Shown: positions 42,285 to 51,281 of the stretch, piece by piece | Numbering within the stretch: position 1 is the first letter of the stretch | How the letters are laid out: each line of letters opens with the position of its first letter | DNA from: Acidimicrobiales bacterium | Lineage (GTDB): Bacteria; Actinomycetota; Acidimicrobiia; Acidimicrobiales; MedAcidi-G1 | DNA: 64,000 nucleotides | Assembly (NCBI GenBank): GCA_014239855.1 | Contig: JAAZXY010000001.1 | Span: 120,198-184,197, forward strand | Direction: 5' to 3' | Program-made: the position numbers and the translations under genes | Notes under the pieces: generated by a model | Seen by the model: only the letters and a program-made list of their open reading frames with translations | What the model was told of the DNA's origin: nothing | The model's database searches: none

Positions 42285-44299
42285 CCGACCTGCTCCCCGG
42301 CCTGCTCCCCGACCTGGTCCCCGACCTCTTCCGCATCCTGGTCACGACGTCGGGCCCGACCGGTCGGACTGCCCGCTCCGGGGACGGCGGCCAGCCCCGT
42401 GCCGATGGCCATCACCGCGCCACCGATCCACAACCAGGCCACCAACGGTTGCACGGTCACCCGCACCACGGTGCTGTCCGATCCGTCGGCGGACCCGTCG
42501 CCGAGGTCCCCGTCCGGGTCGGGAACGGCCAGCACGGCCAACTGCAGGTCATCGCGGACCGTCGATCGGGTGGCCGGCGTGCCGATGGTCTGCCCGCCGA
42601 ACGGGAAGACGCTGATGGCCGGTTCGAACCGCTCGCCATCGACCACCACGGCCACCCGGGTCTCGGTCTTCTCCGGCAGCTCCACGGTGGACAGGCCGTC
42701 GAAGACCAGTTCATGACCGGCGAACGTGGCCCGGTCACCCACCGCCTCGAACCGGAACTCGGCCTGCCGGACGAACGACGACGAACAGGCGAAGGCCACG
42801 GCGACCACGGCCACCCCGACGTGGACCACCATCCCGCCGCTGGACCGGCCCACCAGACCTCGTAGCCCGCGGGCCCGGACGGCCAGCACCAGGTGCCGCA
42901 CCGCTCCCCCGGCCGCGAAGCCACCCAGTCCCACGGCCAACGTGGGTGCCCAGCCCCGACTCCCCAGGGCCACCCCCACCACCATGGCCGCCGCCCCGCC
43001 AATGGCCGGCCAGCGCAGGCGGACCGACAGGATCTCGACGGTCCCGCGACCCCACGGCAGGGCGGGCGCCACGGCCATGAGGAAGAGCAGGGCAAAGCCC
43101 ACCGGCATGGTCATCCGCTCGAAGTACGGGTTGCCCACGGCGATCCGTTCGCCCCGGGCCGCCTCGACCAGCAGGGGGAACACGGTGCCCAGCAGCACCA
43201 CGAAGGCGAACGCCCCGAACAGCAGGTTGTTGCCCAGGAACGCCCCGGTTCGCGACAGCGGCGACTCGATGGACCCCGGCGCCCGCAGGGCATCGCCCCG
43301 CCAGGCAATCAACCCCACCGTGGTGGCCACCACGAGGGCGAAGAAGCCCAGCAGCAGGGGCCCGATGCCCGACTCGGTGAAGGCGTGCACCGACTCGAGC
43401 ACCCCGGACCGGGTGATGAACGTGCCCAGGATGGTCAGGGCGAACGTGGCGCACAACAGCGACAGGTTCCAGACCCGGAGCATTCCCCGCCGTTCCTGGA
43501 CCATGACCGAGTGGAGGTAGGCCGTGCCGGTCAGCCACGGCAGGAACGAGGCGTTCTCCACCGGGTCCCACGCCCAGTAGCCGCCCCAGCCCAGCACCTC
43601 GTAGGACCACCAGGCGCCGAGGATGATCCCCACGGTCAGACAACCCCAGGCCATGAGGGTCCAACGTCGGGCCTCCAGCAGCCACCCCTCTCCCAGCCGA
43701 CCGGTGGCCAGGGCGGCCACCGCCAGGGCGAACGGCACGGTGAAGCCCACATACCCCAGGTACAGCACCGGAGGATGGAAGGCCATCAGCACGTGGTTCT
43801 GGAGCAGCGGATTTGGGCCCGGTCCGTCATACCCGGCCCACGGTTCGAACCGGCCGAAGGGCTGGGCCGGACCGGCCAGCAGCAGGAAGAAGAAGGTGCA
43901 GACGGCGAACATGACCAGCAGGGTCCAGCCGACCATCGGATCGTCGAGACGGTCCCGGAACCGGCGGACGACCAGCACCAGGTAGCCCACGAGGACCAGC
44001 ACCCACAACAGGATCGAACCCTCGAGGGCCGACCACAGGGTGGCCACGTTGAACAGCGCCGGGGTGCGGTGGCTGCCGTGTTCGGCCACGAAGGCCACGG
44101 TGAAGTCGCGGGTGATCAACGCCCGCTCCATGACCACCACCTGACCGACGGCCGCCACGGCCAGCATCAGTGCCCAGGTCCGTGACCGGACGACCAGCGA
44201 CGGGGTCCGGGTGGCCAGACCGACGACCACCGTGACCACCCCGGCCACCGAGGCAGCCAATCCGAGGGCCACGAAGAGCGTTCCGAGGGTGGCGTTCAC
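42281..44299 (-). CDS. ccmF: Cytochrome c heme lyase subunit CcmF
   Basis: 672 residues, polytopic. The heme-handling WWD motif is WGGYWAWDPVENASFLPWL, preceded by FVAEHGSHRTPALFNVATLWSALEGS, both CcmF hallmarks. It attaches heme to apocytochrome with CcmH. The C-terminus ends in a repetitive tail (DAEEVGDQVGEQAGEQVG) encoded by 12-bp repeats. Confidence 0.95.
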   Translation of the reverse strand: MNATLGTLFVALGLAASVAGVVTVVVGLATRTPSLVVRSRTWALMLAVAAVGQVVVMERALITRDFTVAFVAEHGSHRTPALFNVATLWSALEGSILLWVLVLVGYLVLVVRRFRDRLDDPMVGWTLLVMFAVCTFFFLLLAGPAQPFGRFEPWAGYDGPGPNPLLQNHVLMAFHPPVLYLGYVGFTVPFALAVAALATGRLGEGWLLEARRWTLMAWGCLTVGIILGAWWSYEVLGWGGYWAWDPVENASFLPWLTGTAYLHSVMVQERRGMLRVWNLSLLCATFALTILGTFITRSGVLESVHAFTESGIGPLLLGFFALVVATTVGLIAWRGDALRAPGSIESPLSRTGAFLGNNLLFGAFAFVVLLGTVFPLLVEAARGERIAVGNPYFERMTMPVGFALLFLMAVAPALPWGRGTVEILSVRLRWPAIGGAAAMVVGVALGSRGWAPTLAVGLGGFAAGGAVRHLVLAVRARGLRGLVGRSSGGMVVHVGVAVVAVAFACSSSFVRQAEFRFEAVGDRATFAGHELVFDGLSTVELPEKTETRVAVVVDGERFEPAISVFPFGGQTIGTPATRSTVRDDLQLAVLAVPDPDGDLGDGSADGSDSTVVRVTVQPLVAWLWIGGAVMAIGTGLAAVPGAGSPTGRARRRDQDAEEVGDQVGEQAGEQVG

Positions 44300-44868
44300 C
44301 CGCTCGCCGCAGCGGCCCCGTCAGGAAGCACGCCGCACGCCTCCATCTCGGCACCCTCGCCCCGGTAGTCGTTGTCGTGCTTGACCACCATGTGGTCGGT
44401 TCGGAGGTGCCAACCGTCGGCCGCCGCAGCCACCAGGCCGGCCGGCACCGGGCCGGGCACCCACGAGCCCTGCAGGACCACCGGAACCCCGGGCTGGAAC
44501 AGTTCGGCCGGGTCCCCGAGGTGCACCACGTCGGCCAGGACGTCGCCGGCACAGAGGGTGAAGGCCACCGCCGCCTCGCCGTCCACCTCGATCTCGAGGA
44601 GCCCGGGCTGGGGTGTGCCCACCACCCGGAACCGGGCGTCGTCGAGTTCGGAACGCAGTTCCACGGCCCGGTCCACCTCGTAGAAGAAGAGCGCGGCGTC
44701 GCCCAGGCTCCGGAACAGGACGGCCACCACGGCGACCACCAGCACCACGACCAGCACGACGGCGCCGGGCCGATAACGACCCGAAGCCGACTCGGGACGG
44801 ATGGGGGCCGGGGTCAGGTCGTCGATCCGGTCGCCTTCGGGCACCGTCTCGTCACCGGGATCAGGCAT
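44296..44868 (-). CDS. ccmE: Heme chaperone CcmE
   Basis: 190 residues from the ATG at 44868. One N-terminal membrane helix (GAVVLVVVLVVAVVAVLF) and an OB-fold; the heme-binding histidine is in VVKHDNDYRGEG near the C-terminus. It carries heme covalently from CcmC to CcmF. Overlaps ccmF by 4 bp and the ccmD stop by 8 bp. Confidence 0.9.
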   Translation of the reverse strand: MPDPGDETVPEGDRIDDLTPAPIRPESASGRYRPGAVVLVVVLVVAVVAVLFRSLGDAALFFYEVDRAVELRSELDDARFRVVGTPQPGLLEIEVDGEAAVAFTLCAGDVLADVVHLGDPAELFQPGVPVVLQGSWVPGPVPAGLVAAAADGWHLRTDHMVVKHDNDYRGEGAEMEACGVLPDGAAAASG

Positions 44869-45019
44869 CGTCGGACCCCTGGTCCTCCAGCCAACGCCGG
44901 TGGGCGTCGGGCACCCGGCCGCTGAGTTCCCGTCCACGCCGAACGAGGCGCACCGCGTAGAAGGCCAGGGTGCCCATCGTGATGCCCCACCCGGCGATCA
45001 GGTAGCCCACGTGCGTCAT
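44861..45019 (-). CDS. ccmD: Small membrane protein CcmD
   Basis: 52 residues: one transmembrane helix (GYLIAGWGITMGTLAFYAV) followed by a basic stretch (RLVRRGRELSGRV), exactly the CcmD design. It stabilises CcmE release from CcmABC. It overlaps both ccmC (4 bp) and ccmE (8 bp). Confidence 0.85.
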   Translation of the reverse strand: MTHVGYLIAGWGITMGTLAFYAVRLVRRGRELSGRVPDAHRRWLEDQGSDDA

Positions 45020-45888
45020 GGTCGACCCGCTTCCGGGTCGCCGTCCCGGTCGTTCTCGTCGAAGCCTTCGCGGGCTGCGGGAGAGTCGCCGACCGCCCGA
45101 CGAAGTTCCTCGTCGGGGGTCTCGCCCCGACGCTCGGCAATGGCGGCGGCCACCGAGTGGTCCAGGGCCGCCCGCTCCAGCCACCCCACCCGGAACCGGT
45201 GCAGCAGCAACCAGGCCAGCACCATGCCCAGCACGAGGAAGCCCAGCATCAGGGTGAACAGGGTCAGGTCCTCGATCTTGAGCTCGCCCAGGGTGGACTG
45301 CTGGTGCAGGGTCCGGTTCTCCCACCACTCGACCGACCGGTTGACCAACGGAAGGTCCAGCACGGCGATCAGCGCCACCACGGCGGCCCGACGCGACACC
45401 GTGCGGGGGTCTCCGGTGGTGCGCCGCAGGGCCAGGTAGCCGGCGAACATCAGGAACAGGACCAGCGTGGTCATGAGGCGGACGTCGCCCCACTCCCACC
45501 AGGTGTTCCACACCGGCCGGCCCCAGATGGAACCGGTGACCAGCACCAGACCGCAGAACACCGTGCCCACCTCGGCCGCCGCGTGGGCCGTGACGTCCCA
45601 CCACGGGGTACGTCGGATGAGCACGCCCAGACTGGCCACCGCACACAGCCCGTAGGCCAGATAGGTCATGGCGGCCAGGGGCACGTGCACGTAGAGCATC
45701 CGCACCGCATCGAACTGGCCGAACTCGTCGCCCGTCGACGGATGGATCCGGACATCAGGATCGGTGAGGACGAAGGCCAACACGCCGAGCACGGCCAGGC
45801 CGACCAGGGTGGCCACACCGAGCAGGCGCGACCCGCGTGAACCGGTCGTGTCACGGGTCGATGCGGTGATCGTGGGTTCTTCGGCCAT
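45016..45888 (-). CDS. ccmC: Heme transporter/handling protein CcmC
   Basis: 290 residues with about six membrane helices. WWD motif GRPVWNTWWEWGDVRLM with flanking histidines (LYVHVPLAAMTYL; VNRSVEWWENRTLHQ). It loads heme onto CcmE. An acidic extra tail (EGFDENDRDGDPEAGRP) follows the last helix. Confidence 0.95.
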   Translation of the reverse strand: MAEEPTITASTRDTTGSRGSRLLGVATLVGLAVLGVLAFVLTDPDVRIHPSTGDEFGQFDAVRMLYVHVPLAAMTYLAYGLCAVASLGVLIRRTPWWDVTAHAAAEVGTVFCGLVLVTGSIWGRPVWNTWWEWGDVRLMTTLVLFLMFAGYLALRRTTGDPRTVSRRAAVVALIAVLDLPLVNRSVEWWENRTLHQQSTLGELKIEDLTLFTLMLGFLVLGMVLAWLLLHRFRVGWLERAALDHSVAAAIAERRGETPDEELRRAVGDSPAAREGFDENDRDGDPEAGRP

Positions 45889-45900
45889 CGGGGCTCCCGG

Positions 45901-46584
45901 TCAGTCCTCGACCAGCGCGCCGTGAGCCGACGCACCGACCACGGTGAGGACCAGGGCGGCCACGGCCAACAGGCCGGTCCATGCCCAGCCGTCGACCGCC
46001 GCCACACCGAGAGCGTCGTCGAACGCCCGGGTGGCCCCGATCAGCACCGGCGCCAGCACCGGAAGCACGAGGATCGGCAGGAGGGTCTCCCGCGCCCCCA
46101 GCCCCGAGGCCAGCGCGCCGTAGAGGGTACCGGCGGCCGCCACGGCGACCCCGGCCACCACGCCGGCCACCACCAGCAGGAGCCAATCGTCCACGCTCAC
46201 GCCGTAGAGCACCACGATCCCCCCGACCAGCACCACCTCGAGCACCAGCAGTTGGACCAGCACGGCGACCGTCCGTCCCAGATAGCGGGCCACCGGCGAG
46301 AGGCCCGACATGCGAAGGGAGGTGCCCGTCCCGTCAGTGGCGTCCAACGAGGCCGACCGCCCGATGGCCAGCAGGGCACTCAGGAGCACCGTCACCCAGA
46401 ACAGCCCCGGGGCGAAGGTCCGCAGGGTTCGATGGTCGGCGTCCAGCGCGAAGCCGAACAGCACGAGGACGAGCACGGCGAACGGCAGGACCTGGTCGAG
46501 CACCACCCTCGAGCGGACCTCGATGCGGAGGTCACGGGCCGCCACCAGCCGGATGTCACCCAGGACGGTCCGCAGCACGCTCAT
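45901..46584 (-). CDS. ccmB: Heme exporter permease CcmB
   Basis: 227 residues with six predicted helices. The N-terminal RDLRIEVRSRVVLDQVLPF and the FAPGLFWVTVLLSALLAIGRS region match CcmB. Forms the ABC complex with CcmA. 4-bp overlap with ccmA. Confidence 0.92.
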   Translation of the reverse strand: MSVLRTVLGDIRLVAARDLRIEVRSRVVLDQVLPFAVLVLVLFGFALDADHRTLRTFAPGLFWVTVLLSALLAIGRSASLDATDGTGTSLRMSGLSPVARYLGRTVAVLVQLLVLEVVLVGGIVVLYGVSVDDWLLLVVAGVVAGVAVAAAGTLYGALASGLGARETLLPILVLPVLAPVLIGATRAFDDALGVAAVDGWAWTGLLAVAALVLTVVGASAHGALVED

Positions 46585-47261
46585 CGGATGCCACCGTTGC
46601 CCGACGGTCCGTCGACCACCGCACCCCCGGCCAACGTCACCGTTCGGGGGGATAACGCAGCCACCCGATCCAGTTCATGGGAAGACACCACCACGGTCCC
46701 ACCGGCGGCCACCGCATCACCGATCAGCGCATCCACGAGATCACGGCCCGTCTGGTCGAGGCCGGCGTGGGGCTCGTCCAACAGCCACAGTTCGGGCCGG
46801 CGGACCACCAGGGCGGCCAACGACGTCCGGCGACGCTGACCGGCCGACAGCGTGTGGACCGGCTGGTCGACGAGACGGTCGGGCACCTCGAGACGGGATC
46901 GGGCCTCGTCGGTCCGACGATCGGCCTCGGCGGCCGACAGACCGGCGGCCCGGGCCCAGAACCGCAGGTTCTCCCCCACCGTGAGGTCGTCGTACAGACC
47001 CGTGGCGTGACCCAGCAGGGCCACCCGGCGCCGAACCGACCGTCGATCGGCCGCCCCGGTGAGATCGTGGCCCAGCACCCGCACCCCACCGGACTCGGGG
47101 CGCAGCAGACCGGCGCACAGATGCAACAGGGTGGTCTTGCCCGCGCCGTTGGGGCCACGGAGGAGAACCGTCTCACCGGCGTGGATCGTCAGATCCACGC
47201 CAGACAGGGCGGGAAAGCGCCCCAGCAGCGCGACCGCGGCGCGCAACTCGACCACCGACAC
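46581..47261 (-). CDS. ccmA: Heme exporter ATPase CcmA
   Basis: 226 residues. Walker A RGPNGAGKTTLLHL, signature TLSAGQRRRTSLAAL, Walker B LWLLDEPHAGLDQ. First gene of ccmABCDEFGH. GTG start at 47261 behind a leaderless -10. Confidence 0.94.
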   Translation of the reverse strand: MSVVELRAAVALLGRFPALSGVDLTIHAGETVLLRGPNGAGKTTLLHLCAGLLRPESGGVRVLGHDLTGAADRRSVRRRVALLGHATGLYDDLTVGENLRFWARAAGLSAAEADRRTDEARSRLEVPDRLVDQPVHTLSAGQRRRTSLAALVVRRPELWLLDEPHAGLDQTGRDLVDALIGDAVAAGGTVVVSSHELDRVAALSPRTVTLAGGAVVDGPSGNGGIR

Positions 47262-47267
47262 CCCGTC

Positions 47268-47273
47268 ACGGTA
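47268..47273 (-). promoter_or_regulatory. Leaderless-type -10 of the ccm operon
   Basis: TACCGT (minus strand) is followed by GACGGG and the ccmA GTG. It is 11 bp from the oppositely directed -10 of the next gene. Confidence 0.5.
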
Positions 47274-47284
47274 CCGGCCGGTCG

Positions 47285-47290
47285 TACCCT
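47285..47290 (+). promoter_or_regulatory. Leaderless-type -10 of the septum-formation-domain lipoprotein
   Basis: TACCCT is followed by GACCCC and the ATG at 47297. Confidence 0.5.
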
Positions 47291-47296
47291 GACCCC

Positions 47297-47920
47297 ATGC
47301 CCGACGCCTTCCGACGCGGTTCCACCGGTCGGCGGACAGGCGTCCTCGCGGGGCTGATGCTCCTGCCCATGCTGGTGGCCGCGGCCTGCGGAGGCGGCGA
47401 CGCCACCTCGACCAGCGCCCGGGGAGGGGGGCCGGCCGGCGAATCGGGTGCTGGTCGGAGCGGCACCACCTCGATCGTGGAGGTCCGGCCCACCCGGGCC
47501 GACGACGAGATCCCCGACTGGGTGGGCGAGGTGGTCAACCTCCACGACCTGGAGGCCGGGACCTGCTTCAACAGTTACTCGTGGGTCCAGAACGACCGAC
47601 AGATCGCCATTGACACCCGCGTGCCCTGCCTCGGCCCCCACCAGCACGAGATCTACCTGCGGACCGCCCATCCGGCCCGGCCCGGCGCCCCGTGGCCCGG
47701 CGACCGGGAGATGGAGGCCTACGCCCGCGCCGGGTGCTACGCGGCGTTCGCCGGATTCGTGGGGATCATCTTCGAACTCTCGGAACTCGAGCTGGGCTAC
47801 CTGACCCCGTCGCGGACCGACTTCGAACACGACCGGGCCGTCTTCCGCAACATCCACTGCTTCGTCCACCGGGCCGACGGGACCGAACTGGTGGGGACGG
47901 CAGCCGGGTCGCGCCTCTAG
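47297..47920 (+). CDS. Lipoprotein with septum-formation-type domain
   Basis: 207 residues. Lipobox LVAAAC after a basic N-terminus, a Ser/Gly linker, then a domain with LEAGTCFNS, TRVPCLGPHQHEIYLR, AGCYAAF and NIHCFVHRADG. The cysteine placement (GTCF, PC, GC, HCF) is that of the actinobacterial Septum_form domain. Its role in division is known only from the family name. Divergent from the ccm operon. Confidence 0.82.
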   Translation: MPDAFRRGSTGRRTGVLAGLMLLPMLVAAACGGGDATSTSARGGGPAGESGAGRSGTTSIVEVRPTRADDEIPDWVGEVVNLHDLEAGTCFNSYSWVQNDRQIAIDTRVPCLGPHQHEIYLRTAHPARPGAPWPGDREMEAYARAGCYAAFAGFVGIIFELSELELGYLTPSRTDFEHDRAVFRNIHCFVHRADGTELVGTAAGSRL

Positions 47921-47965
47921 GGCCAACCCCTCAGACGGTCATCGGCTGCGCCTCACGTCGACATC

Positions 47966-49147
47966 TCACAACGAGAGCCGGGCCAGCACCAGGGCCAGAC
48001 CGGTCCACGACTGGGGGATGGCTCCCCGACCGGCGCCCGTGTCGGGGTTCCAGTATTCGGCCATGCCCGAGGCCCACGCCCCGGCCACCGTGGTCCGTGT
48101 CAGCGCCTCGGCGGCCGCCGGCGACCGCGGGGTCGCGGCCCGCACCATCAGGTAGGCCAACTGGGGCCACACCGGACCACGCCAGTAGGCGTCGGGATCG
48201 AACGTCGGCTCCCCCCGGTGCACGCCGGTCGGTCCGGCCGGACCGCCGTGGGCCTCCGGATCCAGGAGCTGGTCGATCACCCGGTCGGCCCGACGGGCGT
48301 CCTCCTCGACCAGCAGGGGCAGGAGGGCGTCCAGCGTCCTGACCCGGCCCGACCCGTCAGCGGTCGGCCCGGCGTCCACCCAGGTACCGAGGTCCTCGTC
48401 CCACCGTCCGGCCAGGGCGTCGACCAACTGGTCGGCGGCGGCCGCCAGTTCGTCGTCACCGGTCACCGTGACCAGTTCGCGGGCGTTGAACGCCACCAGG
48501 GCGTTGAAGCCCACGGGCGCCACCTCGAACACCGGGTTGGCCAGCGCCTCGCCGTCGGGACCGGTCTCGATGGTCGACGCCAACCTGTTCTTCACCGAGC
48601 GCCACCGGTCGGCGTCAAAGCCGTCCGGGCAGTGGTCGTCCCAGCGGGGCGAATCGTCGGCCCCCGTTTCCCACGGATGGCAGACCCTGACGAGGCCCGA
48701 CGGATCACGACGCCGACCCTGCAGCAGGAACCACAGGCCGGCGGTGGCCCGCTCGATCACCTCGTCGTCGACCGGTTCGCCGGCCCGGACCAACTCGGCC
48801 ACCGCGTGGCCGTACATGGGCGGCTGGGTGATCGACGAGTCGTCCGGTCGCCCCCAGAGGTCCTCGTGGAACCCGGGCTGGCGGACGTAGTGCATGTGGG
48901 GAACGAAGCCCGACGGCGTCTGGGGGGCCAGGGCCACGGCCAGTTCGCGACGGGCCCGGTCGCCGTCACCGAGGGCCGACCACACCAGGACGTGGAAGCA
49001 CGAGTCCCACAGCCACTGCCACGGGTAGACCGTCGAGTTGGGGGCTGCATACCCTTCCGACACCCAGTGGTCGTCGAGCATCGTGCGTACGACGGCCTCC
49101 ATCTCACCGTCGTCCGGACCCGGGAGGACCATGGCTCGCTGCACCAT
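47966..49147 (-). CDS. GH63/trehalase-like glycoside hydrolase (MGH1 type)
   Basis: 393 residues with an (alpha/alpha)6-barrel signature: NSTVYPWQWLWDSCFHVLVW, YVRQPGFHEDLWG, QPPMYGHAVAELV, YWRGPVWPQLAYLMVRA and MAEYWNPDTG. It resembles mannosyl/glucosylglycerate hydrolases and GH63 enzymes and probably cuts a compatible-solute or small glycoside. Three ATGs are possible (49147, 49132, 49102); 49147 has AAAGGAG 3 nt before it but makes the 5' ends of this gene and the divergent glycosyltransferase overlap by 17 bp. Confidence 0.82.
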   Translation of the reverse strand: MVQRAMVLPGPDDGEMEAVVRTMLDDHWVSEGYAAPNSTVYPWQWLWDSCFHVLVWSALGDGDRARRELAVALAPQTPSGFVPHMHYVRQPGFHEDLWGRPDDSSITQPPMYGHAVAELVRAGEPVDDEVIERATAGLWFLLQGRRRDPSGLVRVCHPWETGADDSPRWDDHCPDGFDADRWRSVKNRLASTIETGPDGEALANPVFEVAPVGFNALVAFNARELVTVTGDDELAAAADQLVDALAGRWDEDLGTWVDAGPTADGSGRVRTLDALLPLLVEEDARRADRVIDQLLDPEAHGGPAGPTGVHRGEPTFDPDAYWRGPVWPQLAYLMVRAATPRSPAAAEALTRTTVAGAWASGMAEYWNPDTGAGRGAIPQSWTGLALVLARLSL

Positions 49148-50243
49148 TGTCTCCTTTCGCTTCGGACCCACCGACGGTGTCTCGGTGGTGGCTCGGATGT
49201 GGGCCGACGCCCTGGCCGGAATCGGCTTCGACGTGGACTGGCTGGCCGGCGGGATCGAACCCGGTTGGGACGATCCCCGACCGGTCCGGATCGTAAACGG
49301 CCTCGGTATCGACCACCCGGAACCCCCCGACTCCGGCCCCCTGGCCGCCGAGGTGGCCGATGCTCTGGCCGGAAGCGACCTGGTGGTGGTGGAGAACCTC
49401 TGCACCATCCCGCTGAACCCCACGGCCTCCCACGTGGTGGCCGGCGCACTGCGGGGTCGACCGGCCGTCCTCCACCACCACGATCCCCCGTGGCAGCGCG
49501 AGCGGTTCGCCCACGTCACCGACCTTCCACCCGACGACCCGGCGTGGCGTCACGTGACGATCAACGACCTGACCCGCGGACAGATGGCCGACCGGGGTCT
49601 CACCGCGGTGACCATCCGCAACGGATTCGATCCCCAGCCGCCGATCGGTGACCGCGAGAGCAGCCGGGACCGCCTCGGGCTCCACCCTGACGACCTGCTG
49701 GTCGTACATCCCGTCCGGGCCATCCCCCGAAAGGCAGTCGACCAGGCCATCGCCCTCACCGAAGCTCTGGGAAGGGACCGGTCGTCCCGCAGCCAGTCGG
49801 CCAGTAGCCGGCCGGCCACCTACTGGCTGCCCGGTCCGGCCGAGGACGGCTACGGCCCCGAACTGGTCGACCTGCTGGCCGCCGCCCGATGCCCGGTGAT
49901 CCGCCACCCGGCCACGTCCCGGGCCGATCTCTACGCGGCGGCCGACGTGGTGGCCTTTCCCTCGACCTGGGAGGGCTTCGGCAACCCGCCGGTGGAAGCC
50001 GCCCTGGCCCGCCGACCAGCGGCCATCGGGACCTACCCGGTGGCCGGCGAACTGCGGGACCTCGGCTTCCGCTGGTTCGACGCCGGAGATCCCGGTCCGC
50101 TCGATGACTGGCTGGCCGCACCGGCCGACGAACAGGCCGAATTGCTGGACCACAACCAGCGGGTGGCGACCACCGAGCTGTCCACGGAACGCATGACCGT
50201 CGAACTGGAAACGCTCATTGACGAGGCAGGCTGGACGCCGTGA
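49131..50243 (+). CDS. Glycosyltransferase family 4-like protein
   Basis: 370 residues. N-terminus CTIVSFRFGPTDGVSVVARMW is the usual GT-B opening; LHHHDPPWQRERF lies in the acceptor domain; the donor domain has AIPRKAVDQAIAL and the closing motif FPSTWEGFGNPPVEAALARRP. Product unknown. The pairing with a divergent glycosidase suggests synthesis and breakdown of one glycoside, for example a compatible solute. GGGAGG stands 4 nt before the ATG. Confidence 0.87.
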   Translation: MARCTIVSFRFGPTDGVSVVARMWADALAGIGFDVDWLAGGIEPGWDDPRPVRIVNGLGIDHPEPPDSGPLAAEVADALAGSDLVVVENLCTIPLNPTASHVVAGALRGRPAVLHHHDPPWQRERFAHVTDLPPDDPAWRHVTINDLTRGQMADRGLTAVTIRNGFDPQPPIGDRESSRDRLGLHPDDLLVVHPVRAIPRKAVDQAIALTEALGRDRSSRSQSASSRPATYWLPGPAEDGYGPELVDLLAAARCPVIRHPATSRADLYAAADVVAFPSTWEGFGNPPVEAALARRPAAIGTYPVAGELRDLGFRWFDAGDPGPLDDWLAAPADEQAELLDHNQRVATTELSTERMTVELETLIDEAGWTP

Positions 50244-50548
50244 CCGATCCGATCCTCGTGCGACGGGCCCGCTTCGCCCGACTGGCCAGCCTCGGCCAGC
50301 GGCTGGGGTACCTCGCCTATCTGGTGGCCATTGTCGTGTTCGCCGTGGGCCTGAGCACCGGTTTCACCGACGCCTACGCCACCACACTGGTGGTGCTGCT
50401 GGTGGCCGGCTCGTTCGTGCTGGCTCCAGCCATCGTGCTGCACCACGCCGTGCGCGCCGCCATCACCCATGACCAGGCTGATGACCAGGCTGATGACCAG
50501 GCTGATGACCAGGCTGATGACCAGGCTGAGGGCCGGGAAACCGAGTAG
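50240..50548 (+). CDS. Small membrane protein with repeat-encoded acidic tail
   Basis: 102 residues: two hydrophobic segments (LAYLVAIVVFAVGLSTGF and TLVVLLVAGSFVLAPAIVL) and a cytoplasmic tail made of DQAD repeats. GTG start overlaps the glycosyltransferase stop. Function unknown; it may be a partner of the transferase. Confidence 0.75.
   Translation: MTDPILVRRARFARLASLGQRLGYLAYLVAIVVFAVGLSTGFTDAYATTLVVLLVAGSFVLAPAIVLHHAVRAAITHDQADDQADDQADDQADDQAEGRETE
50469..50528 (+). repeat. Five perfect 12-bp tandem repeats
   Basis: Five copies of ATGACCAGGCTG in frame, encoding (DQAD)n at the C-terminus of the small membrane protein. Copy number probably varies by slippage. Confidence 0.95.
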
Positions 50549-50599
50549 CTGTCCACAGGGATTCCCCGTCCGGTTGGTCGCCGGGCACCGACCTGTGCC

Positions 50600-50605
50600 T
50601 ACCGT
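50600..50605 (+). promoter_or_regulatory. Leaderless-type -10 of the TetR gene
   Basis: TACCGT is followed by CACACC and the ATG at 50612. Confidence 0.5.
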
Positions 50606-50611
50606 CACACC

Positions 50612-51259
50612 ATGGTGAACGAGACGCTGACCACCGAGGTCGCCGCGGACGACGGCAGATCCGCCCTACGGACCGGTCGACGAACGACGGCCACCCGCAT
50701 GCCCGCCGCTGAACGGCGTCGCCAGATCCTTGACGTGGCCATGGAGGTGTTCGCCCGGGCCGGCTACCACGACACATCGATGAACGCCATTGCCCGCGAG
50801 GCCGGCGTCACCAAGCCCGTCCTGTACCAGCACTTCGCCTCCAAGCACGAGTTGTTCGAGCTGTTGCTGGCCGAGACGGGTGACCACCTCCTCAAGGCCA
50901 TCGAGGCCGCGGCGGTCGAGGACACCCCCCGTCGCCGCGTGGAGGCCGGTTTCCGGGCCTTCTTCCACTTCTTCGAGGCCCAGCCGTCGGCGTTCGCCGT
51001 GCTCTACGGGTCGAGCCTGGCCACCGACCCCGAGTTCCGCAGTGACGCCCGTCGGGTCCGCGACACGTTCGCCGAACACCTGAGCGGCCTGATGGGCAAT
51101 CGCGACCACGACGAGGCGCTGGCCCTGGCGGCCGGCATGAACGGCCTGTCCGAGGGGATGATCCGCCACTGGATGCACGAGGGACGGGCCCGTCCGGCCG
51201 ACGAGATGGCCGCCCTGGCCGCTCGACTGGCGTGGGGTGGCGTCGAATCGCTGATCTGA
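50612..51259 (+). CDS. TetR-family transcriptional regulator
   Basis: 215 residues. N-terminal helix-turn-helix (AERRRQILDVAMEVFARAGYHDTSMNAIAREAGVTKPVLYQHFASKHELF, in part) is canonical TetR. The ligand domain includes AFFHFFEAQPSAFAVLYG and a C-terminal helix with MIRHWMHEGR. Ligand and targets are not evident; the first 30 residues before the domain are unusually long and polar. Confidence 0.92.
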   Translation: MVNETLTTEVAADDGRSALRTGRRTTATRMPAAERRRQILDVAMEVFARAGYHDTSMNAIAREAGVTKPVLYQHFASKHELFELLLAETGDHLLKAIEAAAVEDTPRRRVEAGFRAFFHFFEAQPSAFAVLYGSSLATDPEFRSDARRVRDTFAEHLSGLMGNRDHDEALALAAGMNGLSEGMIRHWMHEGRARPADEMAALAARLAWGGVESLI

Positions 51260-51281
51260 ACCGCTGACCGCGGGATGGCGG

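Noticed and set aside
49038..49130. Upstream extension of the glycosyltransferase
   Set aside because: It reads as a shadow of the glycosidase; GGGAGG and the family N-terminus both place the start at 49131.
50469..50528. Tandem repeats considered as a CRISPR array or origin iterons
   Set aside because: The 12-bp units have no spacers and are in frame inside a coding tail; no cas genes or replication genes are near.
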